Origin: Planctomycetaceae bacterium
GTDB lineage: Bacteria; Planctomycetota; Planctomycetia; Pirellulales; Thermoguttaceae
Direction: 5' to 3'
Length of the DNA: 6,625 bases
Assembly: GCA_031257725.1 (NCBI GenBank)
Contig: JAIROD010000311.1
Location: 1 to 6,625 of the forward strand
Below are positions 1 to 6,157 of the stretch, piece by piece. The notes beneath the pieces are model-generated. The model worked only from the letters and a program-made list of their open reading frames with translations, was not told where the DNA came from and made no database searches. Within the stretch, counting starts at the first letter, position 1, and each line of letters starts with the position of its first letter. Position numbers and translations under genes: made by a program.

Positions 1-26
1 GATTTTCCATTTTTGCGTCTATACTA

Positions 27-272
27 GACCTTTTCGCTAAGCGAAGGATCGCACGCATCCCGCGTGCATGAGTTAGTTTAGTGAAAAGGTCTCATTTCCC
101 ACTAACTCTGGGGATGCACGCGGGACGCGTGCGTTCCTTTCCTAAATAAACCTTGTCGTGTTTTGTCATCATGTTTAGGGTTAGCGAAAAGGTCTAATAT
201 GCAGTCGGGACGACTGTGTTCCTAAAACAACCCATTTCTAACCGTTTGCAGTATAGCAAATAGCAAAAGGTC
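27..272. repeat. Cluster of GGA-loop hairpins with GAAAAGGTC boxes
   Basis: This gene-free end of the window holds three related hairpins: 51-67 (reverse orientation), 116-132 (7-bp stem) and 202-216 (6-bp stem). Read in the repeat's own direction, the loop is GGA, the left flank is ATGC or similar, and the right flank ends GTTCC or GATCC. The box GAAAAGGTC occurs at 83-91 and 186-194, inverted at 27-35, and nearly intact at 264-272. The blocks 46-69 and 114-137 also form a larger inverted repeat (22 of 24). I see no coding sequence here. Confidence 0.7.
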
Positions 273-293
273 GCCTACCAAACGATTTCCTAC

Positions 294-336
294 TTTACCT
301 AAATTAACAACCGCCCCGTGAACACTAGGAAAAAAT
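294..336. repeat. Dispersed 43-bp repeat, copy 1
   Basis: It matches 5784-5826 at 40 of 43 positions in the same orientation. The minus-strand TAG stop of the kinase gene (325-327) and its last three codons fall inside it, so the gene ends within the repeat. Confidence 0.85.
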
Positions 337-1779
337 TCTAACTTTAACTGTTCGTCCCTTATTTCTCGGTGACAGACATAGTTCTAATCCGTTGGTCAGC
401 TCCACTGATTGTCCGATTGGAACCGGCGAGTTTGTCGTGACATTTTTCATCTCCGTTACGTTTGTGTTGACAATAAAATGTTTTCCACTTCCACGATCAA
501 AAGAAAAATAACCGACGGGGTCTTTTTGCGTTCCTATCAACGTTTCGTTTGGGCTGCTATCTCGGCTAACGTGCCATGGATAGAGCCATTTTTCGTTACA
601 CACCATTGAATGGTTCTCGGGGTAAGTATGTGATCCGTTACGATAAGAAAAGTCAAGAACGGCTATAGATCCCTTGTACGGAGTTCCGCAATACGGACAT
701 TGCCTTGAATTTTTTGAAAAAATGAATCCTTTTTTGAGACAATTTTTACCTTTACACTCCAGATACATATCAATCGTATTGAGTAACGCCGTTTCCCAGT
801 CATTGGCGGTAGGGCGTTGTGACGGATTGTGTAACCCGTCAATAAACGCCCTATCAAAAAGTTCCTTCAATTCCGAACCGCATACTGTGTATGGTAATTC
901 AACGGGATCAACCCAAGGTCTTTTTCCCTTATCGTACGGACCCGGTGTCAGACGATTGGATGTATCAACCGGATTTTCAATAAACAACGCCTTTTCACCC
1001 ATTTCAAGCTTCTTCTGTTCGGTATCGTCCTCACTGTGATATGCTCCTCCGATTAAGGGATGACGATGAAAAAGGAGCATATAAATTAAAACAGCAAGAG
1101 AGTGGCTATCCGTCTCAGTAGATGGTCTTGCTCGGTTGGTCACAACTTCCGGTGCCATAAAACCAGGTGTTCCGATAACTTTGGGCGGATAAAGATTATT
1201 TACAACTAAACCCTCAATGTCAATGATACAAGCATTGCCTTTTGCCGGATTAACAAGGCAATTTTTGTGGGAAATATCAGAATGAGCCATTCCCGCAGTA
1301 TAAAGCCGCCGTACCGCACGCGCTAACTTCATGCAAACCTGCAAATATCCTAATAGTTCTCCTCTTTCGTAAGGCTGGAGCCTGTTGTTAAAATTATAGG
1401 CTTCGCCAAACCAAGTCACTACTTTCTCCCTTCTTTTCGTTTCACCGGGACCTGGATCGAATAAAAATTCCTGTCGAAATGCCGGAGTTACCAAACCGAT
1501 TTTTCCATCATATTTAACAATCTTTTCGGGCCAACAATACAACTCTCTCAAATAATCACCGCCGGGACCAAGATAAATCTCGTTGCGGTAGTCTCCAATG
1601 ACTTTTTCAATCCGTTTCAATTCTGTTTCATCGGGTGTTGTTTTGAAGAAAGCGACAACATAACTTTCGTCCGGCGCAAAGTAAACATCTTTAAATGTTC
1701 CACTCGCCGTAGGATTGGCGGCATCATACTGAAATTCAACAAGCGTTCCATCTGTGGTTGTAGTTTTAACAAGTTGCAT
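325..1779 (-). CDS. TerY-P triad serine/threonine-type protein kinase with C-terminal zinc ribbon
   Basis: This 484-residue protein is a predicted cytoplasmic protein kinase. Visible motifs are a degenerate glycine-rich loop (ASGTFKDVY, 25-33), the VAIK-type lysine K46, a catalytic loop in HSD form (H166-S167-D168 with N173), a DFG equivalent in DIEG form (D187), an APE motif (209-211), the helix-F aspartate D224 and the subdomain XI arginine R322. All catalytic residues are present, so it is probably active. A zinc ribbon follows (C342, C347, C361, C364). The last 110 residues are beta-rich, vaguely FHA-like, and I cannot assign them. The PP2C gene lies 76 bp upstream on the same strand and terY further up, which matches the TerY-P triad. 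The ATG start has no obvious Shine-Dalgarno site, but the kinase fold begins soon after it. The TAG stop lies inside a dispersed repeat. The kinase assignment is firm; the pathway is inferred from context. Confidence 0.9.
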   Translation of the reverse strand: MQLVKTTTTDGTLVEFQYDAANPTASGTFKDVYFAPDESYVVAFFKTTPDETELKRIEKVIGDYRNEIYLGPGGDYLRELYCWPEKIVKYDGKIGLVTPAFRQEFLFDPGPGETKRREKVVTWFGEAYNFNNRLQPYERGELLGYLQVCMKLARAVRRLYTAGMAHSDISHKNCLVNPAKGNACIIDIEGLVVNNLYPPKVIGTPGFMAPEVVTNRARPSTETDSHSLAVLIYMLLFHRHPLIGGAYHSEDDTEQKKLEMGEKALFIENPVDTSNRLTPGPYDKGKRPWVDPVELPYTVCGSELKELFDRAFIDGLHNPSQRPTANDWETALLNTIDMYLECKGKNCLKKGFIFSKNSRQCPYCGTPYKGSIAVLDFSYRNGSHTYPENHSMVCNEKWLYPWHVSRDSSPNETLIGTQKDPVGYFSFDRGSGKHFIVNTNVTEMKNVTTNSPVPIGQSVELTNGLELCLSPRNKGRTVKVRIFS

Positions 1780-1823
1780 AGTTAGATATTAAAAGTAAAT
1801 AATTTTGTATTCCTTATTATCAA

Positions 1824-1838
1824 TGTCCCGTAGGGACA
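1824..1838. repeat. Small perfect hairpin between phosphatase and kinase genes
   Basis: TGTCCC and GGGACA pair perfectly around a GTA loop in the 76-bp gap between the phosphatase stop and the kinase start. No T-run follows on the minus strand, so it is unlikely to be an intrinsic terminator. It may be a dispersed hairpin repeat or an RNA-processing site within a phosphatase-kinase transcript. Confidence 0.5.
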
Positions 1839-1855
1839 AACGATTGGTAGAAAAT

Positions 1856-3550
1856 TCATTTCTTTTTGACTATTAGAATGGTTCTGTCATCGTAAGGATT
1901 ATTTCCATCTGACCAGAAGTTGAGCCATTGGAGTAAGGATTGGGCTTTTTGTTCTGGTGTTTTGGTTTGTTCAAAAAGGTCAGGGCAACCCTTGAGATCT
2001 TCGCCGTAACCGTTTTTGAGTTTATCTTCGTAAAAATCAAGCCAACCTTTTCCATCGACAACAGCGTCCACCGTTGAAAAAAACGGATCGGCAATTCCAT
2101 CCGTAACAAAAAGTATCGCATCAAACGTTGTACAAAATGAAAAACGTAACCGTTTCAGAATAGCAGAGCTTTCGATTTCATCGGGGTTCGTCAAAAATTT
2201 TGTCTGACCGGCATATTCTCCGAAGTCCGGTACGCCCAATACGAAAGCCTGTTCTGTTCCGTTCCAACGTAATATCGCCGCACCGCCGTCACCAACCCAA
2301 TAGGAAATAATAAACCAACCTTCTATTTCCTTACAATATTTGAATGCGGCACAAAGTAATGTGGTGTTATAATCGTTTACTTTAGTTCCTTTTTTTTCGG
2401 CTTCATCGAAAATGGACTTGTAGGTTGCGTGAAGAGCATGATGAAAAATACTTCCCAGTTTACTTTCAACAATTATATCATCGTAACACATCGGTTGCTC
2501 AAAAAGATTTTTCTGTTGTTGTTGTTGTTGTTGTTGTTGTTGTAACGATTTTGTCCAGATGCAAATATCTTTGTCAAACTGGTTGAAATGTTTTCGGAGG
2601 CTGCCGATAACAGTGTGACAGGCGAGTTCGGAACCTTTTCGGGAATATTGCGCACTTCCCGCACCGTCCGCAACCGCAACAAAATTCCAGCCGGTTATTG
2701 TATCAAAATCAAAATGAAAACAATCATCACGCGGTGTACCCCGATTAGCGTGATAACGTCCGCGTTGACTGGCGGCAATCACTTCAAGATTTTTTGCCGG
2801 TGTTTTTTTATTCCCGATGCTGTAGTTGTGTGGGGCAGGAACATTCTTATCCATCGCAATTGTTGCGCCTCTGGCATCAGAATCCTTGTTCGGATAATCT
2901 CCATAATCCGCAACAGGAATATCCTTCCAAATATCTCGCGGATTAGGATCAATCCGAAACGGTTTCGGATATTGAGAACAGGACATATCTTGTCCGGTTC
3001 GACGGAAATAAAAAATGAGATTACCATCAAAAGCATTTCCTTTGGGAGTTCCCTTAATGATAATTTTATTCCCGTTAGTTATAACTTCCAATTCTCTGTT
3101 ATTGGGAGTAATAGATAGTTTTTTTTCGATTCTTTCGATAATTTTCAAATCATTGGCAATTGGAGAGAAATCAATCTCTAATTCATAATACGTTCCAATA
3201 ACCCCTGCGGGAATATTAGTTGTATCAATTATTTTGTAAATTTGTTGAATAAAATAACTTTCAGGACGTTCATTGCTCTCTTGAAGAATTTCGTATTCAA
3301 AAGCAATCGCAATCCGATTTTTTTCTTTAGGCGGTTCCGAAATTTTCGGAGTGTTATCAATATCTGAAGGTACAGATTCCGTTTTTTTTGATTTCGAAGA
3401 TTTTTTGTAGGTTAGGAATTCAGAAGTCATATTATTTTTTGATTCATAAATCCAGCGGGATATTACAATAACAAGCAAGAGGGTAATCAAGACAATCTCT
3501 ATAAACAAGAGAGTAATCAAAACACTAATCAAATCCAAATCAATTAACAT
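1856..3550 (-). CDS. Membrane-anchored PP2C-family protein phosphatase of a TerY-P triad
   Basis: This 564-residue protein is predicted to remove phosphate from Ser/Thr residues in a metal-dependent way, opposing the neighbouring kinase. Residues 8-33 form one hydrophobic membrane helix, followed by a Lys/Ser-rich linker (about 35-78). An unassigned mixed alpha/beta region follows (about 79-185). The PP2C domain spans about 255-563: RDD (274-276), ADGAGS (294-299) with downstream SRKGS, NTT (395-397), GDG (420-422), TDGIADPF (483-490) and a terminal DDRT (554-557). The acidic metal ligands are therefore intact. A tract of ten glutamines (337-346) interrupts the domain. The ATG is preceded by AGAGG with six bases between. 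The gene is followed by the kinase on the same strand, while an inverted-repeat element separates it from terY. The membrane anchor is notable, since I recall triad phosphatases as mostly soluble. Family assignment is confident; the cytoplasmic orientation of the catalytic domain is inferred. Confidence 0.88.
   Translation of the reverse strand: MLIDLDLISVLITLLFIEIVLITLLLVIVISRWIYESKNNMTSEFLTYKKSSKSKKTESVPSDIDNTPKISEPPKEKNRIAIAFEYEILQESNERPESYFIQQIYKIIDTTNIPAGVIGTYYELEIDFSPIANDLKIIERIEKKLSITPNNRELEVITNGNKIIIKGTPKGNAFDGNLIFYFRRTGQDMSCSQYPKPFRIDPNPRDIWKDIPVADYGDYPNKDSDARGATIAMDKNVPAPHNYSIGNKKTPAKNLEVIAASQRGRYHANRGTPRDDCFHFDFDTITGWNFVAVADGAGSAQYSRKGSELACHTVIGSLRKHFNQFDKDICIWTKSLQQQQQQQQQQKNLFEQPMCYDDIIVESKLGSIFHHALHATYKSIFDEAEKKGTKVNDYNTTLLCAAFKYCKEIEGWFIISYWVGDGGAAILRWNGTEQAFVLGVPDFGEYAGQTKFLTNPDEIESSAILKRLRFSFCTTFDAILFVTDGIADPFFSTVDAVVDGKGWLDFYEDKLKNGYGEDLKGCPDLFEQTKTPEQKAQSLLQWLNFWSDGNNPYDDRTILIVKKK
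2513..2542 (-). repeat. CAA/CAG trinucleotide tract encoding ten glutamines
   Basis: Nine CAA codons and one CAG codon (minus strand) form a pure trinucleotide tract inside the PP2C coding region, residues 337-346. Changes in unit number would alter the length of a surface loop without shifting the frame. Confidence 0.9.
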
Positions 3551-3711
3551 AGAATTCCTCTGTCAAAAATTACTCTTTCTGTTTTTTTGCAACGAAATCT
3601 GTGACTTTAGCAGCACAATTCGTCTCTCAAGGACAAATTTATGCCTTGATGTTTATCCTTGTAAAATAAAGGCATAAAGGTGCAAATTACGAACATTTCA
3701 TACTATTAAAG
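3551..3711. other. Leader region of the phosphatase gene with interleaved inverted repeats
   Basis: No gene is seen here. The stretch carries the AGAGG ribosome binding site of the phosphatase gene (3557-3561, minus strand). It also holds two interleaved inverted repeats: 3628-3637 with 3652-3661 (9 of 10) and 3638-3647 with 3669-3678 (10 of 10). A promoter for the phosphatase and kinase genes must lie here or further upstream if terY transcription does not read through, but I cannot point to convincing -35 and -10 boxes. Confidence 0.5.
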
Positions 3712-3879
3712 GTATCTGTCTATTTAAATTGAGATTATTTATTTAACTATTGTAACGTTTCCTTAGCCCCGCATGGGGCGTGATTATGCATAACCGGCGG
3801 TGTAGCGCAGCGAAACCGCCGGACGCAACTCCTCCGCCAGACAAAGCCGCGCTAGCGGCGAGATTATTTTATGATATTC

Positions 3880-3898
3880 GATTGATTGATTGATTGAT
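3880..3898. repeat. GATT tetranucleotide tandem repeat
   Basis: Almost five GATT units occur in tandem in the centre of the inverted-repeat element, in non-coding sequence. Confidence 0.85.
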
Positions 3899-4026
3899 GT
3901 TTGATAATCTCGTCCCTGCGTGACTTTTGATTGTAGGGGGCAATGTTCCGGCGGTTGCGTTTCGCTTCACCGCCGGTTATGCATAATCTCGCCGCTCGCG
4001 CGGCTAAGGAATAATTCCTATCCAAT

Positions 4027-4050
4027 CGGGGCGAAAAATTTTTCGCTCCG
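4027..4050. repeat. Perfect 16-bp palindrome within a longer stem
   Basis: GCGAAAAATTTTTCGC at 4031-4046 is perfectly self-complementary. Three of the four flanking pairs on each side also match, giving a 24-nt palindromic site. It lies inside the inverted-repeat element, beyond its inner arms. Confidence 0.7.
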
Positions 4051-4230
4051 ACAACACGTGTCTATGTACAAATTAAATAGACAGCTACTACTAAAGGTGC
4101 ATTGTACAAACGTAACACATGGATTGAAATTTTAATTGTTTAAAATATTCGATTGTGTTTTGATGTTCTTTATAAAAGTTGGGATCACCTATTTTTCCGG
4201 CAGTGCCTTAGTTACTAAATCACATCATCA

Positions 4231-4854
4231 CTATCCGATTTTTGATGGTTCTGCCGGCAGTATGTTGATCGCATTGCCCGCATTAGCGGCAGCTGACGAT
4301 GTCGTTTTTGAAACAATTTCAAAAAATTGGGCAATTGAGGCGGCATCAGTCGTCTCAAGTGTTACAACATTTTCAGTTAAACGTTTCAAAACTTGGTGAT
4401 CAGCATTTGGTCCGGCAGCGAAGCCAACAACAGTTCCCCAGTGGTAATTATTGAACTTGTCAATCGCATTTTCACGATCAGTTTGATCATCGTTGGGTTG
4501 CCCATCTGTAAAAATGAAAACAAGCGGTTTATAATCACCATTAGGTTGAGTTCTTGTTCTCTTGACAACTTCATTATTTGCACATTCGACAACTTTTTCT
4601 AACCCTAGCCCAAGTCTGGTGTCGCCTTCGATGGAAAGTGTGGGTGGATTAACCTTGGCAAGTTCAGTTAAACCGAAAGGGACCTTAGCGTCTCTCGAAA
4701 ACGTAATTAAACTGACATAAGCACAAGCACTAGTCGCAGCGTCTGCCCTTAACGCAGCACACATCGTCTGGAGACCGCTATTGACGGCGGCAATCGGTTT
4801 TCCTTCCATTGAAGCAGAAACGTCAATGAGGAGATAAACAGGAAGTCTAGCCAT
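4231..4854 (-). CDS. terY: TerY-type vWA domain protein
   Basis: This 207-residue protein is essentially a single von Willebrand factor A domain, close to the usual TerY length. The metal ion-dependent adhesion site is complete: DVSASM (D11, S13, S15), the GDTRLG threonine T79, and FTDGQPND with D117. Many small hydrophobic residues follow towards the Ala-rich C-terminus. There is no signal peptide or membrane segment, so it should be cytoplasmic. In Ter-associated systems TerY is thought to act as a metal-binding scaffold that works with a PP2C phosphatase and a kinase; both are encoded downstream on the same strand here, though 680 bp away. The gene follows the unknown exported-protein gene by 46 bp, so those two probably share a transcript. 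No strong Shine-Dalgarno site precedes the ATG, but the vWA strand MARLPVYLLIDVSASM begins right at the start, which supports it. Confidence 0.9.
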   Translation of the reverse strand: MARLPVYLLIDVSASMEGKPIAAVNSGLQTMCAALRADAATSACAYVSLITFSRDAKVPFGLTELAKVNPPTLSIEGDTRLGLGLEKVVECANNEVVKRTRTQPNGDYKPLVFIFTDGQPNDDQTDRENAIDKFNNYHWGTVVGFAAGPNADHQVLKRLTENVVTLETTDAASIAQFFEIVSKTTSSAAANAGNAINILPAEPSKIG

Positions 4855-4900
4855 AATTTTTTGTAATAGTAATAATTGTTAATGGAACTTAAAAAAGATT

Positions 4901-5392
4901 TTAATCGGCAGGAACACCGTAAGAAACGATAACGTGTTCAAAACTATCATTAAAACCATGACAAACAACAGTCAAATCGGAAAAAACAAAATAGGACACA
5001 ATAGTTGGGAAATGAATTTCCGTTCTATTTTCTTTGTCGTCTTTTTTTATCTTTTCGTTATTTTTCTGATTATTGCGTTTTGGGGAAGGCATAAGACTAA
5101 ACGAAACAATCGTCGGATCGAGTTGATCTATCAACATCTCAAATTTTCGCATCCAATATTCATCCCGGTACAATGTCTCCATTCCATACTCTCGATGCGA
5201 AAAAGAAGATACAGAATCGGACAGATTTTTGTTTGACAAATTCCGGATATTGTCAAACCAATCTCCGTTCTTGTTAGACTCGAGGTCTTCGGCATAGACA
5301 TTGTGTATCGTTAACGGGGAAAGAAACAAGAAGATCACAAAGAAAATACTTTCCCAACAGATGCTTCCCCAACAGGGAAAACGCTTTTTCAA
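4901..5392 (-). CDS. Small exported or membrane-anchored protein of unknown family
   Basis: I do not recognise this 163-residue protein. It opens with a basic stretch (KKRF), then a hydrophobic segment at about residues 14-30, and a possible signal-peptidase site after VYA (32-34). The rest would be outside the cytoplasm: a polar Asn/Ser-rich part, a Lys/Asn-rich charged stretch (about 104-122) and a more hydrophobic C-terminus. The only in-frame start available here is TTG at 5392. The frame stays open upstream through a run of 12 G to a TAG at 5431 and has no ATG. An ORF starting at ATG 5510 with a good ribosome binding site would join this frame if the run had 11 G. Its place 46 bp ahead of terY on the same strand suggests it belongs with the triad. 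The shift to low-complexity composition raises some doubt that it is functional. Confidence 0.6.
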   Translation of the reverse strand: MKKRFPCWGSICWESIFFVIFLFLSPLTIHNVYAEDLESNKNGDWFDNIRNLSNKNLSDSVSSFSHREYGMETLYRDEYWMRKFEMLIDQLDPTIVSFSLMPSPKRNNQKNNEKIKKDDKENRTEIHFPTIVSYFVFSDLTVVCHGFNDSFEHVIVSYGVPAD

Positions 5393-5402
5393 GAATTGTT
5401 TA

Positions 5403-5510
5403 TCATTGCCTACCCCCCCCCCCCTTGCCTAAATTAACAAAACGATTTTCTATTTTAACAAAATCGTTTTTTACTACATCTTTTGCCAAAATACCCGTTA
5501 TCGCGTTCAT
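5403..5510 (-). CDS. Short ORF entering the G-run; possible true start of the gene ahead of terY
   Basis: This 35-codon ORF starts at ATG 5510-5508, with AGGAG seven bases upstream. It encodes a Lys/Val/Asn-rich peptide, reaches the 12-G run as four glycines and ends at TGA 5403. With one G fewer, the frame would pass straight into the 163-residue exported protein and give a product of about 202 residues. Alternatives are a meaningless ORF or an assembly error in the run length. Part of it (5427-5440) matches the end of a dispersed repeat found elsewhere in the window, which weakens the case for it as conserved protein sequence. Confidence 0.4.
   Translation of the reverse strand: MNAITGILAKDVVKNDFVKIENRFVNLGKGGGGRQ
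5413..5424. repeat. Homopolymer of 12 C (12 G on the minus strand)
   Basis: Twelve uninterrupted C residues on the plus strand lie 20 bp upstream of the TTG start of the exported-protein gene and inside the upstream short ORF. Tracts of this kind change length by strand slippage. The tract length determines whether the two frames join. Confidence 0.9.
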
Positions 5511-5517
5511 GTTCGTT

Positions 5518-5522
5518 CTCCT
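5518..5522 (-). promoter_or_regulatory. Ribosome binding site for the ATG at 5510
   Basis: AGGAG lies seven bases ahead of the ATG. It supports translation starting upstream of the G-run instead of at the TTG downstream. A weak -10-like TATAAC sits at 5534-5539 on the minus strand, without a clear -35 partner. Confidence 0.5.
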
Positions 5523-5620
5523 GACTCAAAGGTGTTATAATCCTAAAAACCATGACGATTACTATAATCGGCATTTTGTACAGACTTCCGCAACAAATTT
5601 CGCCGAATTATAAAAAAAAA

Positions 5621-5650
5621 ATCCCTAGCGTTCACGGGGGGTGGGGGTTA
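5621..5650. repeat. Partial inverted copy of the dispersed repeat
   Basis: CCTAGCGTTCAC (5624-5635) is the exact reverse complement of the core of copy 2. It is followed by a G-rich stretch and GTTA corresponding to the rest of the repeat in diverged form. A further short match (GCCTAAATTAACAA, 5427-5440) lies beside the C-run. Confidence 0.6.
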
Positions 5651-5783
5651 AAATGGATAAAATTTTAATAGCGATCTGGAATTTCAAACGACGGGTGCAA
5701 TGCTCCCATATCTGTTTTTCTACAACATTGCATCTTCTGCTGAACTGACAATGTCAAGCATTGGTAGATGTTGCCTTCAAAAA

Positions 5784-5826
5784 TTTACCTAAATTAACAA
5801 CCACCCTGTGAACGCTAGGAAAAAAT
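5784..5826. repeat. Dispersed 43-bp repeat, copy 2
   Basis: It matches 294-336 with three mismatches. No gene ends here on the minus strand, although the equivalent codons (IFS then stop) are kept. It lies in a long gap without a recognised gene. Confidence 0.85.
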
Positions 5827-5967
5827 CTCAAAATCCGTCAAGACCAATTTTCCACTTTTTTTCCTACATTTTTTTGACAGTAAAATTAGGTTAGCTAAAA
5901 GCGTGGAACGTTTGGAAAGGGTCGAATTTGACCCTTCGTTCACTTAACACTACAAAAAATAGCGATC

Positions 5968-6099
5968 ATGAAATTCGGTGCGTATGTCCGCCATACATCG
6001 CGACGTTCGATTCGGAAACGAAAAGGAACGTCCAGACCGGGGCATCCGCCGTTCAGTCATGTCGGGACATTGAAACGATTTATCTTTTTCGGTTACGAT
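5968..6099 (+). pseudogene. Fragment of an HK97 gp10-like phage tail-completion protein
   Basis: The 44 residues from the ATG at 5968 (starting KFGAYVR, then SIRKRKGTSRPG, PPFSHVG and LKRFIFFGYD) resemble the middle of tail-completion or head-tail joining proteins carried by phage-like regions, where a basic stretch leads to a Pro-Pro-x-Ser-His turn and a Leu-Arg/Lys-Arg-Phe segment. The usual N-terminal part is missing: an in-frame stop lies at 5929. After FGYD the likeness ends, although the frame runs on to 6204. A short stretch in another frame (MQADVYF) may be the continuation after a frameshift. It lies ahead of a tape measure fragment on the same strand, which fits a tail-gene order with genes lost between. 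Family recognition is from memory and should be treated as tentative. Confidence 0.45.
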
Positions 6100-6157
6100 A
6101 TATGCAGGCGGATGTCTATTTTCGTAATAATTGTAAAAATCTCATCATTTTCGTTTA

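Larger units (their letters stand above)
3712..4088. mobile_element. Inverted-repeat (MITE-like) element between terY and the phosphatase gene
   Basis: The outer arms 3712-3731 and 4069-4088 are inverted copies (18 of 20). Longer inner arms 3761-3823 and 3947-4009 are inverted with about 54 of 63 matches by hand, including an uninterrupted 21-nt block. The arms contain their own small GC-rich hairpins, and a related GC-rich hairpin plus GAGATTAT lies at 3846-3867. No credible protein is encoded. The layout suggests a non-autonomous palindromic element or a nested cluster of dispersed repeats. It sits in a 680-bp gap that splits the triad. No clear target-site duplication adjoins the outer arms, although a 10-bp direct repeat (TAAAGGTGCA) occurs at 3675-3684 and 4092-4101. 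Confidence 0.6.
5511..5967. other. Gene-poor gap between the triad cluster and the phage remnants
   Basis: Apart from the ribosome binding site and the repeats listed separately, I see no convincing gene. A 7-bp stem with a 6-nt loop lies at 5917-5936 without a T-run. The stretch 5690-5790 is open for short distances on both strands but matches nothing I recognise. Composition is AT-rich and repeat-rich, like other junction DNA in the window. Confidence 0.5.

Noticed and set aside
27..272. A CRISPR array
   Set aside because: The repeats are of unequal spacing and mixed orientation, and they vary in their stems. There is no regular repeat-spacer pattern and no cas gene.
2588..3118. Plus-strand 176-codon frame
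   Set aside because: It is antisense to the well-supported PP2C domain and the region before it. Its length is a by-product of the codon use there.
3675..4101. TAAAGGTGCA direct repeats as a target-site duplication of the inverted-repeat element
   Set aside because: The left copy ends 27 bp before the left outer arm and the right copy begins 3 bp after the right arm. The unequal spacing makes a true duplication doubtful.
3920..4135. Plus-strand open frame of 71 codons
   Set aside because: It lies within the inverted-repeat element and translates the repeat arms and the A/T palindrome. It has no family likeness, so it is taken as spurious.
5425..5613. Plus-strand 62-codon frame starting with TTG
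   Set aside because: It starts directly after the C-run, overlaps the dispersed repeat and the minus-strand short ORF, and has no ribosome binding site or recognisable motif.
5917..5936. Intrinsic terminator
   Set aside because: The 7-bp stem is clear but no T-run follows on either strand, and no gene ends nearby.
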